Notes under the pieces: generated by a model
Databases searched by the model: none
Told to the model about the DNA's origin: nothing
What the model saw: the letters and a program-made list of their open reading frames with translations, nothing else
Source: Rothia gullae
GTDB lineage: Bacteria; Actinomycetota; Actinomycetes; Actinomycetales; Micrococcaceae
DNA: 64,000 nucleotides
Direction: 5' to 3'
Assembly (NCBI RefSeq): GCF_024294905.1
Contig: NZ_JANCOC010000001.1
Span: 240,699-304,698 of the forward strand
In this document: positions 26,349 to 37,480 of the stretch, piece after piece
How positions within the stretch are numbered: position 1 is the first letter of the stretch
Layout: every line of letters starts with the position of its first letter
Translations under genes and position numbers: made by a program

Positions 26349-27293
26349 GTGAGTTCAGAACAGCGTGGTTTGAACGATTCTTTGAGCGTGCCCTCAAACA
26401 AGGCGCTCTCTAGCAACGAACCTTTGACCCGCCTCGCCGGTGCTTTCAAGAGCGCCAGCGGGGCTTTGGGCGAGGTGTTGATGCCGCGTACCTGTCCGTG
26501 CTGTGCGGTACCGGTCGCCTACGGTGCCGGCTCACCGCTGTGTGAACAATGCCTGCCGCAGCTGCGCTCAGCGTTGGTGCGTGTGGAGCGAGTGCAGGTG
26601 CTGCAACCTCTTGAGGATGTGGCTACTCCTGAGGTGCGTGCGGCATCCCGTTACGTGGGGATTATGCCGCGTGCCCTGTTGGCGTTGAAGAACGCTGGTC
26701 GCACTGACTTGTTGCCGCTGCTGGGTGAGGGTTTGGCGCGTAGCGTGTATGAGCTTCTTCGGGCGCATCGGGTTGAGCTTCAGAGCGTGCCGGGGTCTTC
26801 TATCTCTTCTGCGGGCACCTCCGCCGCACCGGTTGAGGTTCTGCTGGTTCCGGCACCGTCCTCGGCGCAGAGTGTGCGCCGCCGCGGCTATGCGCCGGCG
26901 AATCTTTTGGTGCAGGAGGCGGCGCGGCAGCTCAATCAGCGTCTGCCCGCCTCGGTACAGGTGCGCGCTGTGGATGTCATTGGTTACGCGCCTCGTACGC
27001 AGCGGGGGAGCGGCGCCTCCTTTGCTTCTCGTGTGGGGTCTTCTCTTCTCGGCGCTTCTGAGGCAAAGAACGAGCAGAAGAGCCTGGGCGCTGTGGGCCG
27101 TGCCGAGCGGATGCACGGTGCCTTGCGCGTCATGGAGCCGGCCCTGTGTGCGGGGCGGCTCAGCGTTATTTGTGATGACGTGGTGACCACCGGCGCGACT
27201 GCCTCTGAGATGGTGCGTGTGCTGCAGGATGCGAGTTCGCGGGTGCTGGGCGTTTGCGCGGTTGCTGCGGTACCGAAAAAACTGCTGACATAG
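26349..27293 (+). CDS. ComF-family phosphoribosyltransferase-like protein
   Basis: 314 aa from a GTG. An N-terminal zinc ribbon (CPCC...CEQC, about residues 49-75), the RRRGYAPANLL segment typical of ComF, and a phosphoribosyltransferase PRPP loop VICDDVVTTGATASE. ComF proteins are linked to DNA uptake, but the family is widespread in non-competent bacteria and the reaction is unknown. It sits 36 bp after lpqB, the conserved Rv3242c position. A Ser-rich insert of about 20 residues precedes the catalytic strand. Confidence 0.87.
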   Translation: MSSEQRGLNDSLSVPSNKALSSNEPLTRLAGAFKSASGALGEVLMPRTCPCCAVPVAYGAGSPLCEQCLPQLRSALVRVERVQVLQPLEDVATPEVRAASRYVGIMPRALLALKNAGRTDLLPLLGEGLARSVYELLRAHRVELQSVPGSSISSAGTSAAPVEVLLVPAPSSAQSVRRRGYAPANLLVQEAARQLNQRLPASVQVRAVDVIGYAPRTQRGSGASFASRVGSSLLGASEAKNEQKSLGAVGRAERMHGALRVMEPALCAGRLSVICDDVVTTGATASEMVRVLQDASSRVLGVCAVAAVPKKLLT

Positions 27294-27502
27294 CGTTTCT
27301 TGTAGTTAGTTGCAAGAGGTACACGATTTTTAGCTCTTAAAGTTCGCAGACGGACGAATAGCTATTATTTGGGCTAAATATTTGTCATATCTAGTGATAT
27401 ACGGCATGTTCCGTACTAAAATATGTACAAGGGAACGGCATCGGAGTCGAACCCCCGTACCGGGTCCAACCGGACGCGGTATAAGCCCCCAACCTGGAGG
27501 GA

Positions 27503-28144
27503 ATGATCGTGGAAGTCAACATCTACGGCCGCAATATCAAGGTCACCGAACGCCTGGAAGAATACGTAAGCGACAAGGTTCAGAAGTTCGCTCAGCTCGG
27601 CGATAACGTGAAGGACATCGACGTCAAGTTCAGCAAGGACGGTCATCTGGGTGGCGAGTCCATCCGCGTTGAGATTACCGTTGTTGGTACCGGTCCTGTC
27701 CTCCGCTCCGAAGCCCAGGGTCACGACAAATTCGCGGTCTTCGATGAAACCTACGGCAAGCTCTTGGAGCGTCTGCGCCGTGCGCGTGACCGCCGCAAGC
27801 TACACAAGCGCGGTGGCAAGCACCCCGTCTCCGTGGCAGACGCTACCGGCTCGATTCCCGTGGTTACCGAAGCAATTACCGAGATTCTGCTGCCGGATGT
27901 TCCGGTGGAAGAAGCAGCATTCGATAACAGCGAGGTCACCCTCGCCGATGAGGCAGCATCTCCCATTGAGATTCGCCACAAGAGCTTCAAGGGTGAGCGT
28001 CTGACTCCCGCAGAAGCTGTTGACCGTATGGAACTGGTCGGCCACGACTTCTACCTGTACATTGACAGCGAGACTGGCGCACCGGCAGCGGCATACCGTC
28101 GTAAGGGCTGGAGCTACGGCATCATTACTCTGGAGAGCGAGTAA
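27503..28144 (+). CDS. hpf: Long-form ribosome hibernation promoting factor
   Basis: 213 aa. N-terminal S30AE domain (1-105) begins VEVNIYGRNIKVTERLEEYV with the basic RLRRARDRRKLHKR helix that contacts 16S rRNA. A linker and C-terminal dimerisation domain (about 150-210; IEIRHKSFKGERLTPAEAV and a FYLYIDSETG strand) follow. Long-form HPF alone pairs ribosomes into 100S particles in stationary phase. ATG at 27503 after CTGGAGG. Upstream 209 bp is AT-rich and likely holds its own promoter. Confidence 0.94.
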   Translation: MIVEVNIYGRNIKVTERLEEYVSDKVQKFAQLGDNVKDIDVKFSKDGHLGGESIRVEITVVGTGPVLRSEAQGHDKFAVFDETYGKLLERLRRARDRRKLHKRGGKHPVSVADATGSIPVVTEAITEILLPDVPVEEAAFDNSEVTLADEAASPIEIRHKSFKGERLTPAEAVDRMELVGHDFYLYIDSETGAPAAAYRRKGWSYGIITLESE

Positions 28145-28197
28145 AACCCAACCTACCTGCTGGTAGCTGAGACGGCATGCCAGCGAGCAGGCTAAAG

Positions 28198-28249
28198 ACC
28201 CGGGCGGTCTGGAAACACGCACTGTGAATCTCCAGGCCCCCGGGTTTTT
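28198..28249 (+). terminator. Terminator after hpf
   Basis: ACCCGGG and CCCGGGT form the stem base, with further pairing of TCTGGA and TCCAG, followed by TTTTTC. Confidence 0.8.
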
Positions 28250-28515
28250 CTCTGCCTTCTACAGCTGAGGTTCTCGGCTCGGATTCTCAGCGCGGGGATG
28301 CGCCCGGCCCCGGAATCCGGTGCTCTCTCCACCTCAGCAAGAGGATGAATGACGCGCAACGTCACCAAATGTCACCTCGTGGGCGTACAGCGTAAAAAAT
28401 AGCTCGGACGGGCGAATTAGGCGGCTCTGCCATACAATATGTAGGAAGGCCTCACCGCGCGCACTCTCGCGCGCCCTTGGTGAGGGTACCGAAACAAGCA
28501 AGGAGTAGAAGCTCA

Positions 28516-31131
<2,616 letters not shown>

Positions 31132-31166
31132 CCTCGGCGTAAACCCGAAAACGCTATAGACGCAAC

Positions 31167-31206
31167 AGAGAGGGTGCGAATCCAATACCGGATTCGCACC
31201 CTCTCT
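31167..31206. terminator. Hairpin between secA and the Rv3235-like gene
   Basis: A perfect 17-bp stem with a 6-nt loop between two converging genes. It lacks a good T-run on either strand, so termination efficiency is uncertain. Confidence 0.6.
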
Positions 31207-31266
31207 GCGTGTCTCTGCATGTCTGTCGTTTCTGGGCGTTTCTGGGCGTGTTGTGTAAGGGGAGCC

Positions 31267-31962
31267 CTAGTCTTCGTCCACGCGGCTCTGCGGCTGCTCG
31301 ATCGCGGTAATCAGCCACATACCGTGAATCAGGCGCATCTGCATGGTCACCACGCGCACCTTATCCGCACAACGCAGTAGCGCCACCACCTCGTAGAGCT
31401 CCTCGTGTACCTTCTGCGCACGCACCCGCAACAGAACCGGCGGAAGAGTCAACAACATCTCCTTGCGCACCTGACGCGGGTTCTTCGGGAAGAAGGGTAA
31501 CAGACGGTGGAAACAATCCGCTGATACCCACTGCGCTAGCTGTTGACGTGAACGACGAGCCGACATGATCTCCAGGTAAGCAATCGCCACACCCGCGCAA
31601 CGACCCTCCAGCTGGCGAGCCAACGCATCCGCAGGACGCAGCGGGCGGCCCCTCTTCGCCACCGGCGGGCGCTGCGCCGAATGCTGCTCATAACGCGGCA
31701 GTGGCAACAGCGAATAGACCGACGAGCTGTTCCTCCTCTGCACCAGGGCCATCGTGCCCTGCCCCTGCTCCGGTAGCGGAGCGACCTGCTCGGCAGTCAC
31801 AGGATGAGCCGCCTGCTGGGAGGTGCGTGCCGCCTGACGCTTTGAATACGGACCGGCAGGCTGATCGTTACGGGAGGCGGGCTGCGCAGGCTGAGAATAC
31901 TGCGCAGGCTGAGAACGCGGCGGCATCCACGGGGCGCGGGGGAGAAGGTTAGCGAAGCTCAT
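31267..31962 (-). CDS. Rv3235-family protein (Arg/Ala/Gln-rich)
   Basis: 231 aa. The first 120 residues are Pro/Gln/Ala/Arg low complexity. The C-terminal 110 residues form a compact basic domain (DALARQLEGRCAGVAIAYLE, RVVTMQMRLIHGMWLI). Composition, size and position next to secA fit the actinobacterial Rv3235 (DUF6459) family, whose function is unknown. The conserved C-terminal domain looks NTF2-like in strand pattern, which is only an impression. ATG preceded by AAAGGAG. Confidence 0.6.
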   Translation of the reverse strand: MSFANLLPRAPWMPPRSQPAQYSQPAQPASRNDQPAGPYSKRQAARTSQQAAHPVTAEQVAPLPEQGQGTMALVQRRNSSSVYSLLPLPRYEQHSAQRPPVAKRGRPLRPADALARQLEGRCAGVAIAYLEIMSARRSRQQLAQWVSADCFHRLLPFFPKNPRQVRKEMLLTLPPVLLRVRAQKVHEELYEVVALLRCADKVRVVTMQMRLIHGMWLITAIEQPQSRVDED

Positions 31963-32055
31963 GATGGCTCCTTTCGGTGCAGAAGGTCTGAGGTGGATTG
32001 AGCGAATGAAAAGCTATCGGGGGGGCAGAAGATTCGAGGTAGCGAAGGTGAGGGC

Positions 32056-32083
32056 TAGACGGCGAGGGTTAGACGGCGAGGGT
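32056..32083. repeat. Two tandem 14-bp repeats at the end of the LysM gene
   Basis: TAGACGGCGAGGGT occurs twice without interruption, abutting the stop codon of the LysM-protein gene. Confidence 0.7.
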
Positions 32084-33123
32084 TAGTGAACGGGCTGTTC
32101 GGGAATCTGTAGAACCTGCCCCTCATAAAGCAGCTCGGGGTTCTGACCCAGAGCGTCCTTATTTGCCTCGTAAATATCGAGAGTGTAGTCGTAAATGGTG
32201 GAGGCGTCGGTGCCTTCACCCAGCTGGTCGGCGGCAATGGACCAGAGCGTATCGCCCGCCTGGACCGTGTAGGAGTAGGTGCCCGCCTCAGCGCGGGGTG
32301 GGGAGAAGAACGGGCTGCGATCCTGCAGCGAGCCTGCCGCCTCCGTGGGTTGAGGAGCCAGGGGAATATCCGGAATCTCTGCAGAGAGGGTCAGGGGAAC
32401 GGAGCTGGCTTTCGGGGCGATGCTGTCCGGGATATCACCGGTGGGATCCGCATCTGAGACAGCGCCTGGGCTGGCCTCTGCCGTCGCGGTACCCGTTGAA
32501 GCTGCGGTGCCCATTGAATCCGCAGTGCCCATTGAATCTGTGGTCATGACTGCCGAAATGGTCGTCTGCGGCAGTCCCTCCGCGCCGTTTACCCCGGGGT
32601 TGTTGGGCGTAGCCACCGTAGCCTGCGCGGGAGCCAAGACCGCCCCCGCTCCAAGAGCCGTGCCGCCGAGCGTCAGAACGATGCGGCGCATAAAACGCGG
32701 ACGGAAAAGCGCCGGAACCTTCAGCACCGCGCGGTCAGCATTGTGGCTCGAAACGCGCAAAGACCAAGCGTAGAAGAGCGCGTAGATAAAACTGATGAAC
32801 CACCAGACGGTAATGAGGATTGCAGCTGCGCCAGCGCAGAGCAACGAAGCGTCAGCCAACGGGTGTGCCGAGGGGATGCGGTGCATGTTCACGTTCAACG
32901 CGCCTAAGACCGCCGCGGAAAGTAGGGGAGGGGCGATGAAGAGCAGCGCGTCCTGGTAGTTTGCCTTAGCACCGGGCTCGGGTGCAGGGCCGGCTGCGGC
33001 GGCTACCTCTGCACTGACAGTACGAGGCGCGGCTACCGAGTGTGAGGCGAAGATAGCAGGGCGAGACGCGAAGGCTGCGGGGGCTGATCCCGGAGTGGAA
33101 AATTGGTCCACGATGACCTCCAA
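32083..33123 (-). CDS. Membrane protein with C-terminal LysM domain
   Basis: 346 aa. Low-complexity Ala/Pro start, two or three hydrophobic helices (about 57-78, 88-117 and 152-168), a Thr/Ala/Ser-rich linker with tandem DSMGTA units, and a C-terminal LysM domain (YTVQAGDTLWSIAADQL to GQVLQIPEQ). LysM binds N-acetylglucosamine in peptidoglycan, so the domain should face the wall. This gene, the Rv3235-like gene and the BldC-like gene form a recurring actinobacterial neighbourhood. No enzyme domain is visible. Confidence 0.8.
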   Translation of the reverse strand: MEVIVDQFSTPGSAPAAFASRPAIFASHSVAAPRTVSAEVAAAAGPAPEPGAKANYQDALLFIAPPLLSAAVLGALNVNMHRIPSAHPLADASLLCAGAAAILITVWWFISFIYALFYAWSLRVSSHNADRAVLKVPALFRPRFMRRIVLTLGGTALGAGAVLAPAQATVATPNNPGVNGAEGLPQTTISAVMTTDSMGTADSMGTAASTGTATAEASPGAVSDADPTGDIPDSIAPKASSVPLTLSAEIPDIPLAPQPTEAAGSLQDRSPFFSPPRAEAGTYSYTVQAGDTLWSIAADQLGEGTDASTIYDYTLDIYEANKDALGQNPELLYEGQVLQIPEQPVH

Positions 33124-33125
33124 AT

Positions 33126-33187
33126 GGTGCGTTTGATATCTTTTGGTATTGCTTCATTTATACAGGAAGCCGCACCAAAAATGAAGC
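33126..33187. promoter_or_regulatory. Inverted repeats in the divergent region upstream of the LysM gene
   Basis: GCTTCATTT (33151-33159) pairs with AAATGAAGC (33179-33187), and GGTGCG (33126-33131) pairs with CGCACC (33171-33176). The pairs interlock, so both stems cannot form at once. The region is AT-rich and lies between divergent genes; likely promoter/operator sequence. Confidence 0.4.
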
Positions 33188-33321
33188 AAAACGCATCAAA
33201 ATATATGAAAAACATGTAATTTGCTGGAATTTGCTCCAAAAAAACAGGCTCAAGAACCATTACCCGACCAGAAAAACGTCCCGGTTCGTATCCGCACCCG
33301 CTACTCGGGTAGGGTCATAGT

Positions 33322-33960
33322 ATGAGCATGGAAAAGTTCCTACAAGACATTGAGGCGCGCCTCGCCTCCGAACGCACCTGGGATATGGAACAGGACGCCC
33401 GCCAAGTTGCCCGCGTCCACTATTCAACCATCACCCTCGACGACCGCCTCCTCGCACAGGTCGGCGGCCCCATCCGCATCTGCGCCACCGACATGCAAAC
33501 CTACGAAGGCAAGCTCGAAATGGTAGGCGAAGAATGGGTCAGCATCGAAGCGCGTGGCGAAAACATCATCATCCCCTTGCGCGGAATGCTCTGGTGGGAA
33601 GGCGGTATCGCGCCCGGGCGCGCTCATGTGCACCCCGAACGCTACCGCATGAAAATCCAGCTCGCCCTCCGCTCCCTCGCCATGGCACGTGAACCCGTCC
33701 GCCTCTCCCTCGAAGGTGGCACCGTCAGCTACGACGGCGTTATTGAGCGAGTCGGCGCCGACTTCCTTGAACTGCGCCTGCTCAATGGCGGTCAGTACCC
33801 GCGTATCTACGAACGCGACCAGTACGCGCGTGCAGCCTACGGTGCGCAGGGAACCTATGGGCAGGGCGCCTCCGGCTACTCCCGCGCACCTCGCGGTGCT
33901 GGCGTGCGCACCATTCCGCTGGCTCGTATTAGCGCAGTCATCGCCCGTATTTCCCGCTAA
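33322..33960 (+). CDS. Uncharacterised conserved-type protein, 212 aa
   Basis: Soluble protein without membrane segments. I do not recognise a domain; it is often found beside the Rv3235/BldC-type cluster in Micrococcaceae (recollection, not checked). N-terminal helix MEKFLQDIEARLASE, a beta-rich middle with repeated short strands (LEMVGEEWVSIEARGENIIIP read in pieces; paired YEGKLEMVGEEWVSIEA and YDGVIERVGADFLELRL), and a Gly/Tyr-rich insert near residue 175. The two similar strands suggest an internal duplication of a small SH3-like barrel. Start ATG at 33322; a second ATG follows two codons later. Confidence 0.65.
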   Translation: MSMEKFLQDIEARLASERTWDMEQDARQVARVHYSTITLDDRLLAQVGGPIRICATDMQTYEGKLEMVGEEWVSIEARGENIIIPLRGMLWWEGGIAPGRAHVHPERYRMKIQLALRSLAMAREPVRLSLEGGTVSYDGVIERVGADFLELRLLNGGQYPRIYERDQYARAAYGAQGTYGQGASGYSRAPRGAGVRTIPLARISAVIARISR

Positions 33961-34058
33961 AAGCACGGGGAAATAGCGGGCGTTACCATTCGTGGGTACG
34001 CTCGCAAAAACGCCTCGACAACTATAAATACCCCTATAAAAGCAGTAATAAACACAAA

Positions 34059-34110
34059 AAAGGTCCGCCCCTCTCCATTGAAATCTCAACGAGAGGAGTG
34101 GACCTTTCTA
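34059..34110. terminator. Bidirectional terminator between the 212-aa gene and bldC-like gene
   Basis: AAAGGTCC with GGACCTTT at the base and CCTCTC with GAGAGG inside, flanked by A-rich and T-rich ends. Confidence 0.7.
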
Positions 34111-34151
34111 AAACACTCGAGCATTACGCCCGCGAGGTACATGCCGAAATA

Positions 34152-34385
34152 CTAATCGACCTTAGCCTTTGCAGTGAGTTTGCCGGAAGCAATCGCCTGC
34201 AGAGTCTGCTTGTGGCGCTCGGTAATGTACTCTTCAAAGCGAGAGCGTTCAATACGCCACTGGTTACGTCCACCAATCTGAATGGCGGGAAGTTCGCCGC
34301 TACGCACCAGAGCACGTACCTGCGAAAGCGAAACCTGTAGCTCCTCAGCAACGTCGCTCAGAGTGAGGAAACGAGGTGCAGTCAT
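34152..34385 (-). CDS. BldC-like MerR/excisionase-type DNA-binding protein
   Basis: 77 aa from the ATG at 34385; a longer frame lacks a ribosome-binding site. One winged-helix domain: FLTLSDVAEELQVSLSQVRA, then VRSGELPAIQIGGRNQWRIE, then FEEYI. This matches small BldC-type regulators, which bind direct repeats cooperatively in Streptomyces. A positively charged tail AKAKVD ends it. The AT-rich 360-bp gap upstream separates it from the divergent SAF gene and may carry its operators. Confidence 0.85.
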   Translation of the reverse strand: MTAPRFLTLSDVAEELQVSLSQVRALVRSGELPAIQIGGRNQWRIERSRFEEYITERHKQTLQAIASGKLTAKAKVD

Positions 34386-34747
34386 CGAATTGTTTCTTTC
34401 CGTGAGTGAAATCCTGGGCCCCTTAGCCATCGTTAGCGGCCTTTTGTATAGAGTCCATACAGAACATCTATTGAGTACTTTCAGTATATGTCATAACAGT
34501 GAAATTTGCTCACAAAAAGCCTTATATGAGCTGAAAAATTATCTAATCGCCTCTTCAAAAGGGGGCAAGACTCAAAAATATTTCATAAACACGACTCTTG
34601 TTGAGAGAGAGTACTAAATGAAATATGCTGTTAGGGCTAGTGTCAGAACCAAATAAAGCACTATCGAAAACACACCACTCGCTCATCGGTCAGTTGCACA
34701 ACACCGGAATCACCGCCGGCTTCCGCTCCGAAAGGCACAACCATATC

Positions 34748-35440
34748 ATGCCCATACAACAGAACGCGACGAAGCGTTCCACCCTCACCGAAACCCACAC
34801 CAAACGTCTCAAAAGGCCCACCGTCAAAGACTGGCGATTCATCCTCGGTGTACTTCTCGTGCTCGTCTCCATCACCGGCGTGCAGCTCTACGTGCAAGCC
34901 AATAACAGCAAAACCGAGTACTACACCGCCAAAAGCGAAATCCGCCTTGGCGAGAAGATTGCCGAAGACAAACTCGCCCGAGTCGAAGCGAACATAGACT
35001 CCGCCAAAGACAAGTACTTCACCCGCGCTGAAGCCGCACAGATGAACGGCAAAATCGCTACTCAGCGCATCCCCGCCGGTAACTTCATCAGCAAAGAATC
35101 GGTAGGCATTGAAACCTCCCCGGGGCGCCGCCTCGCCACCGTCAGCATTGACCGCACCGCCGCTTCCGCGCTCAAGGCAGGCGAGCGCGTGGACGTGTGG
35201 ACTTCCGGCCCGCGCAACCCCGACACCAAGAGCGATAACCGCACCGAAAACGGTGCCCGCGCCATCGTCACCAACGCCGAAATCGTTGCCGTAACGGTCG
35301 ACGAAGGCGTACTCGGTGCCAACGGCAAGGCAACCGTGCAGCTGTGGGTCAAGGAAGAAGCCCTCGCCGCCCTCGTCAAGGAAAGCAATAGCGACTCCAA
35401 GATCAGCCTCATCCCCGGCACCTACGGGGAGGGCCAGTGA
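34748..35440 (+). CDS. SAF-domain (CpaB/RcpC-like) pilus assembly protein
   Basis: 230 aa from the ATG at 34748. Basic N-terminus, one transmembrane helix (about 30-50, FILGVLLVLVSITGVQLYV), then an SAF domain (TAKSEIRLGEKIAEDKL, IPAGNFISKES) and a CpaB-like C-terminal region (VSIDRTAASALKAGERVDVW). CpaB/RcpC proteins form or gate the Tad secretion channel; in Gram-positives the role is less clear. The stop overlaps the start of the CpaE-like gene by 4 bp (GTGA), so they are co-translated. Confidence 0.8.
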   Translation: MPIQQNATKRSTLTETHTKRLKRPTVKDWRFILGVLLVLVSITGVQLYVQANNSKTEYYTAKSEIRLGEKIAEDKLARVEANIDSAKDKYFTRAEAAQMNGKIATQRIPAGNFISKESVGIETSPGRRLATVSIDRTAASALKAGERVDVWTSGPRNPDTKSDNRTENGARAIVTNAEIVAVTVDEGVLGANGKATVQLWVKEEALAALVKESNSDSKISLIPGTYGEGQ

Positions 35441-37116
35441 ACATCCCCGTCATCCTCTACGGCGATGACGGTTCGCTCCTGACCTGCATCGAATCCCAGC
35501 GCGGCCGCGTTTCCGTGGCGCGTACCGTGCAGGACTTCAGTGAAGCCGTCGGCATGGCGCACACAGGCATTGCCCGCGTGCTGCTTTGCACTCACGTGCC
35601 CGCCGAAATGAGCGCCTCCACCGTGGATGCGCTCGCCGCCTCCGAAGTGCTCCTGGCGGTTATCGCCCCGGACAACCTGCCGCTGCCCACGCAGACGCAC
35701 CGCATCCGCCCCGAAGCTGCCCTTGAAGAGATCCTGGGCTCGCTCGAACAGGCTGTGGATGCTGCGCTCGCCCGACCCACCGCAGGCTACGGCGTTCCCT
35801 CGCAGATTCCGGCTCAGCCGCCCGTTCAGCCTGTTGCCCACCGACCGGAGGGCGTCTACGGTCAGGATGCCGGCTACGGCTACGACAGCGGATACAGCGG
35901 TTACGGTTACGACAGCGGATACGGCGGCTACGGTTACGATAACGGAGTTGCTGGTCATGGAGCGGGGGGCTACGGCTACGACCCCGCCGCGAGCCCTGCC
36001 TCAAATACCACCGCACCCTACGGTGTCGACTACGGAAGCTACGGAATCGACCCCGCGGTGCCCGCTGGAAACGCACCCGGTATACACGACCCGGCAGAAG
36101 CCTCCTCCGTTGTGCCCAGCAACGAGGAATCCGTGCTCAGCCAGGCCGCCGCCATCGTCGACTCTTTCGCACCCGGCAGCGACTACGCACTGCACGTGCA
36201 GAACGAGAACAACGATGGCACTATGCCTCAGCACCCGGATATCCACCAGGACCCCGCCGCGCCCTGCCGCTACCAGCCCGGCCACCGCCTCGGCAAGATC
36301 GTGACTGTCTGGGGTACTCACGGCGCACCCGGCCGAAGCACTATCGCCTTCAACCTAGCCGCCCTCGCGGCGCAGCAGGGTCAGCAGGTCTGCCTCATCG
36401 ACGCAGACACCTACGCACCCAGCCTGGATGCGCTTATGGCGCTCGAAGATACCGGCTCCGGCTTGGCAATTCTCTGCTCGGACGCCGACCGTGCCCAGCT
36501 TGACGAGAAGAAAGCCGGCGCCATCATGGAGCGCGTGCCCCTCAAAAACGGTACCTTCGATTTCTTGAGCGGTATCACCTCCTCCTCGCGTTGGCCCGAG
36601 GTGCGTGCCCGCGCCTTCGCCGAGGTGCTCGAATGGCTCAAGCACCGCTACGACCTGGTCATCTGCGATGTTGCCGCCCCCGTCGAGGTCGATGAGGAAC
36701 TGACCTTTGACGGCCCGGCACCGCGCCGTAACGCCGCGACCCTCACCGCGCTCGCCTGCTCCGACCGCGTGATTGCGCTCGGCGAAGCGGATGTCATCGG
36801 CCTGCCGCGCCTGATTAACCTCGTCCGCGAGGTGCAGTCGCGTCCGGATCTTTTCGCCCCCGAAACGGATGTGCAGTACTGGCTCAACCGCAGCCGCCGC
36901 GAAGCCGCCGGATTCAACCCCGAGGCGAAGATTCGCGATAACTGGGCATGCTACCTGTCGGTTCCGCTCACCGGGGTGATCCCGTACGAGCGTAAGGTCA
37001 TGGACCGTTTGCGCCGCAACGGTGAAGCGTTGCTGGAAGTCGCACCCCGCCACGCGGTCGTGCAGTCCCTGGAAGCGATGCTCGAAGGCATGTACGCGGT
37101 ACACCCGGGCGCATAG
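35437..37116 (+). CDS. CpaE/MinD-like ATPase with Tyr/Gly-rich linker
   Basis: 559 aa from a GTG overlapping the SAF gene. An N-terminal receiver-like region (1-110) lacks an obvious phospho-Asp. A Gly/Tyr/Asp linker (about 145-200, repeats of GYGYDSGY) follows. The P-loop domain begins VWGTHGAPGRSTIAFNLA, a deviant Walker A with Arg where Lys is usual, then LIDADTYAP and DLVICDVAAP. In Tad systems CpaE/TadZ marks the pole for pilus assembly. The rest of the pilus operon lies 14 kb away (50.8-55.7 kb). Confidence 0.8.
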   Translation: MNIPVILYGDDGSLLTCIESQRGRVSVARTVQDFSEAVGMAHTGIARVLLCTHVPAEMSASTVDALAASEVLLAVIAPDNLPLPTQTHRIRPEAALEEILGSLEQAVDAALARPTAGYGVPSQIPAQPPVQPVAHRPEGVYGQDAGYGYDSGYSGYGYDSGYGGYGYDNGVAGHGAGGYGYDPAASPASNTTAPYGVDYGSYGIDPAVPAGNAPGIHDPAEASSVVPSNEESVLSQAAAIVDSFAPGSDYALHVQNENNDGTMPQHPDIHQDPAAPCRYQPGHRLGKIVTVWGTHGAPGRSTIAFNLAALAAQQGQQVCLIDADTYAPSLDALMALEDTGSGLAILCSDADRAQLDEKKAGAIMERVPLKNGTFDFLSGITSSSRWPEVRARAFAEVLEWLKHRYDLVICDVAAPVEVDEELTFDGPAPRRNAATLTALACSDRVIALGEADVIGLPRLINLVREVQSRPDLFAPETDVQYWLNRSRREAAGFNPEAKIRDNWACYLSVPLTGVIPYERKVMDRLRRNGEALLEVAPRHAVVQSLEAMLEGMYAVHPGA

Positions 37117-37186
37117 CGTCAAACCCGGTGCGTAGCGTGATGCCAGAGCACTAAGAATATCGCCTGCTAGAAGCGGTCATAAGAAG

Positions 37187-37243
37187 ACCCGACCTGTCTG
37201 TATAAGGTCCCGAAATTGGGAGCGCCGGTAGGTCGGGTTTTCT
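37187..37243 (+). terminator. Terminator after the CpaE-like gene
   Basis: ACCCGACCT and AGGTCGGGT form the stem with a small inner hairpin, followed by TTTTC. Confidence 0.75.
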
Positions 37244-37480
37244 GCGCTTTACGCATATTGAGGGCAGAGCAGTAGCGCGAATATTTCACCTCAAAGTTGA
37301 GGGGTTCATCTCATCTCACGGTGTCATACATGCGATTAAAAGCGCGCTCCAAGAAATGCTCTGTAAACTATTCCACGTATTGTCGTTTGAATGTGAATTG
37401 CGGCGAACAAACCGTAAAATGGTTGAATACACCCGAACTCATGGGAAGCACACAAACATATGTCTTTTGCAGAAGGAATT

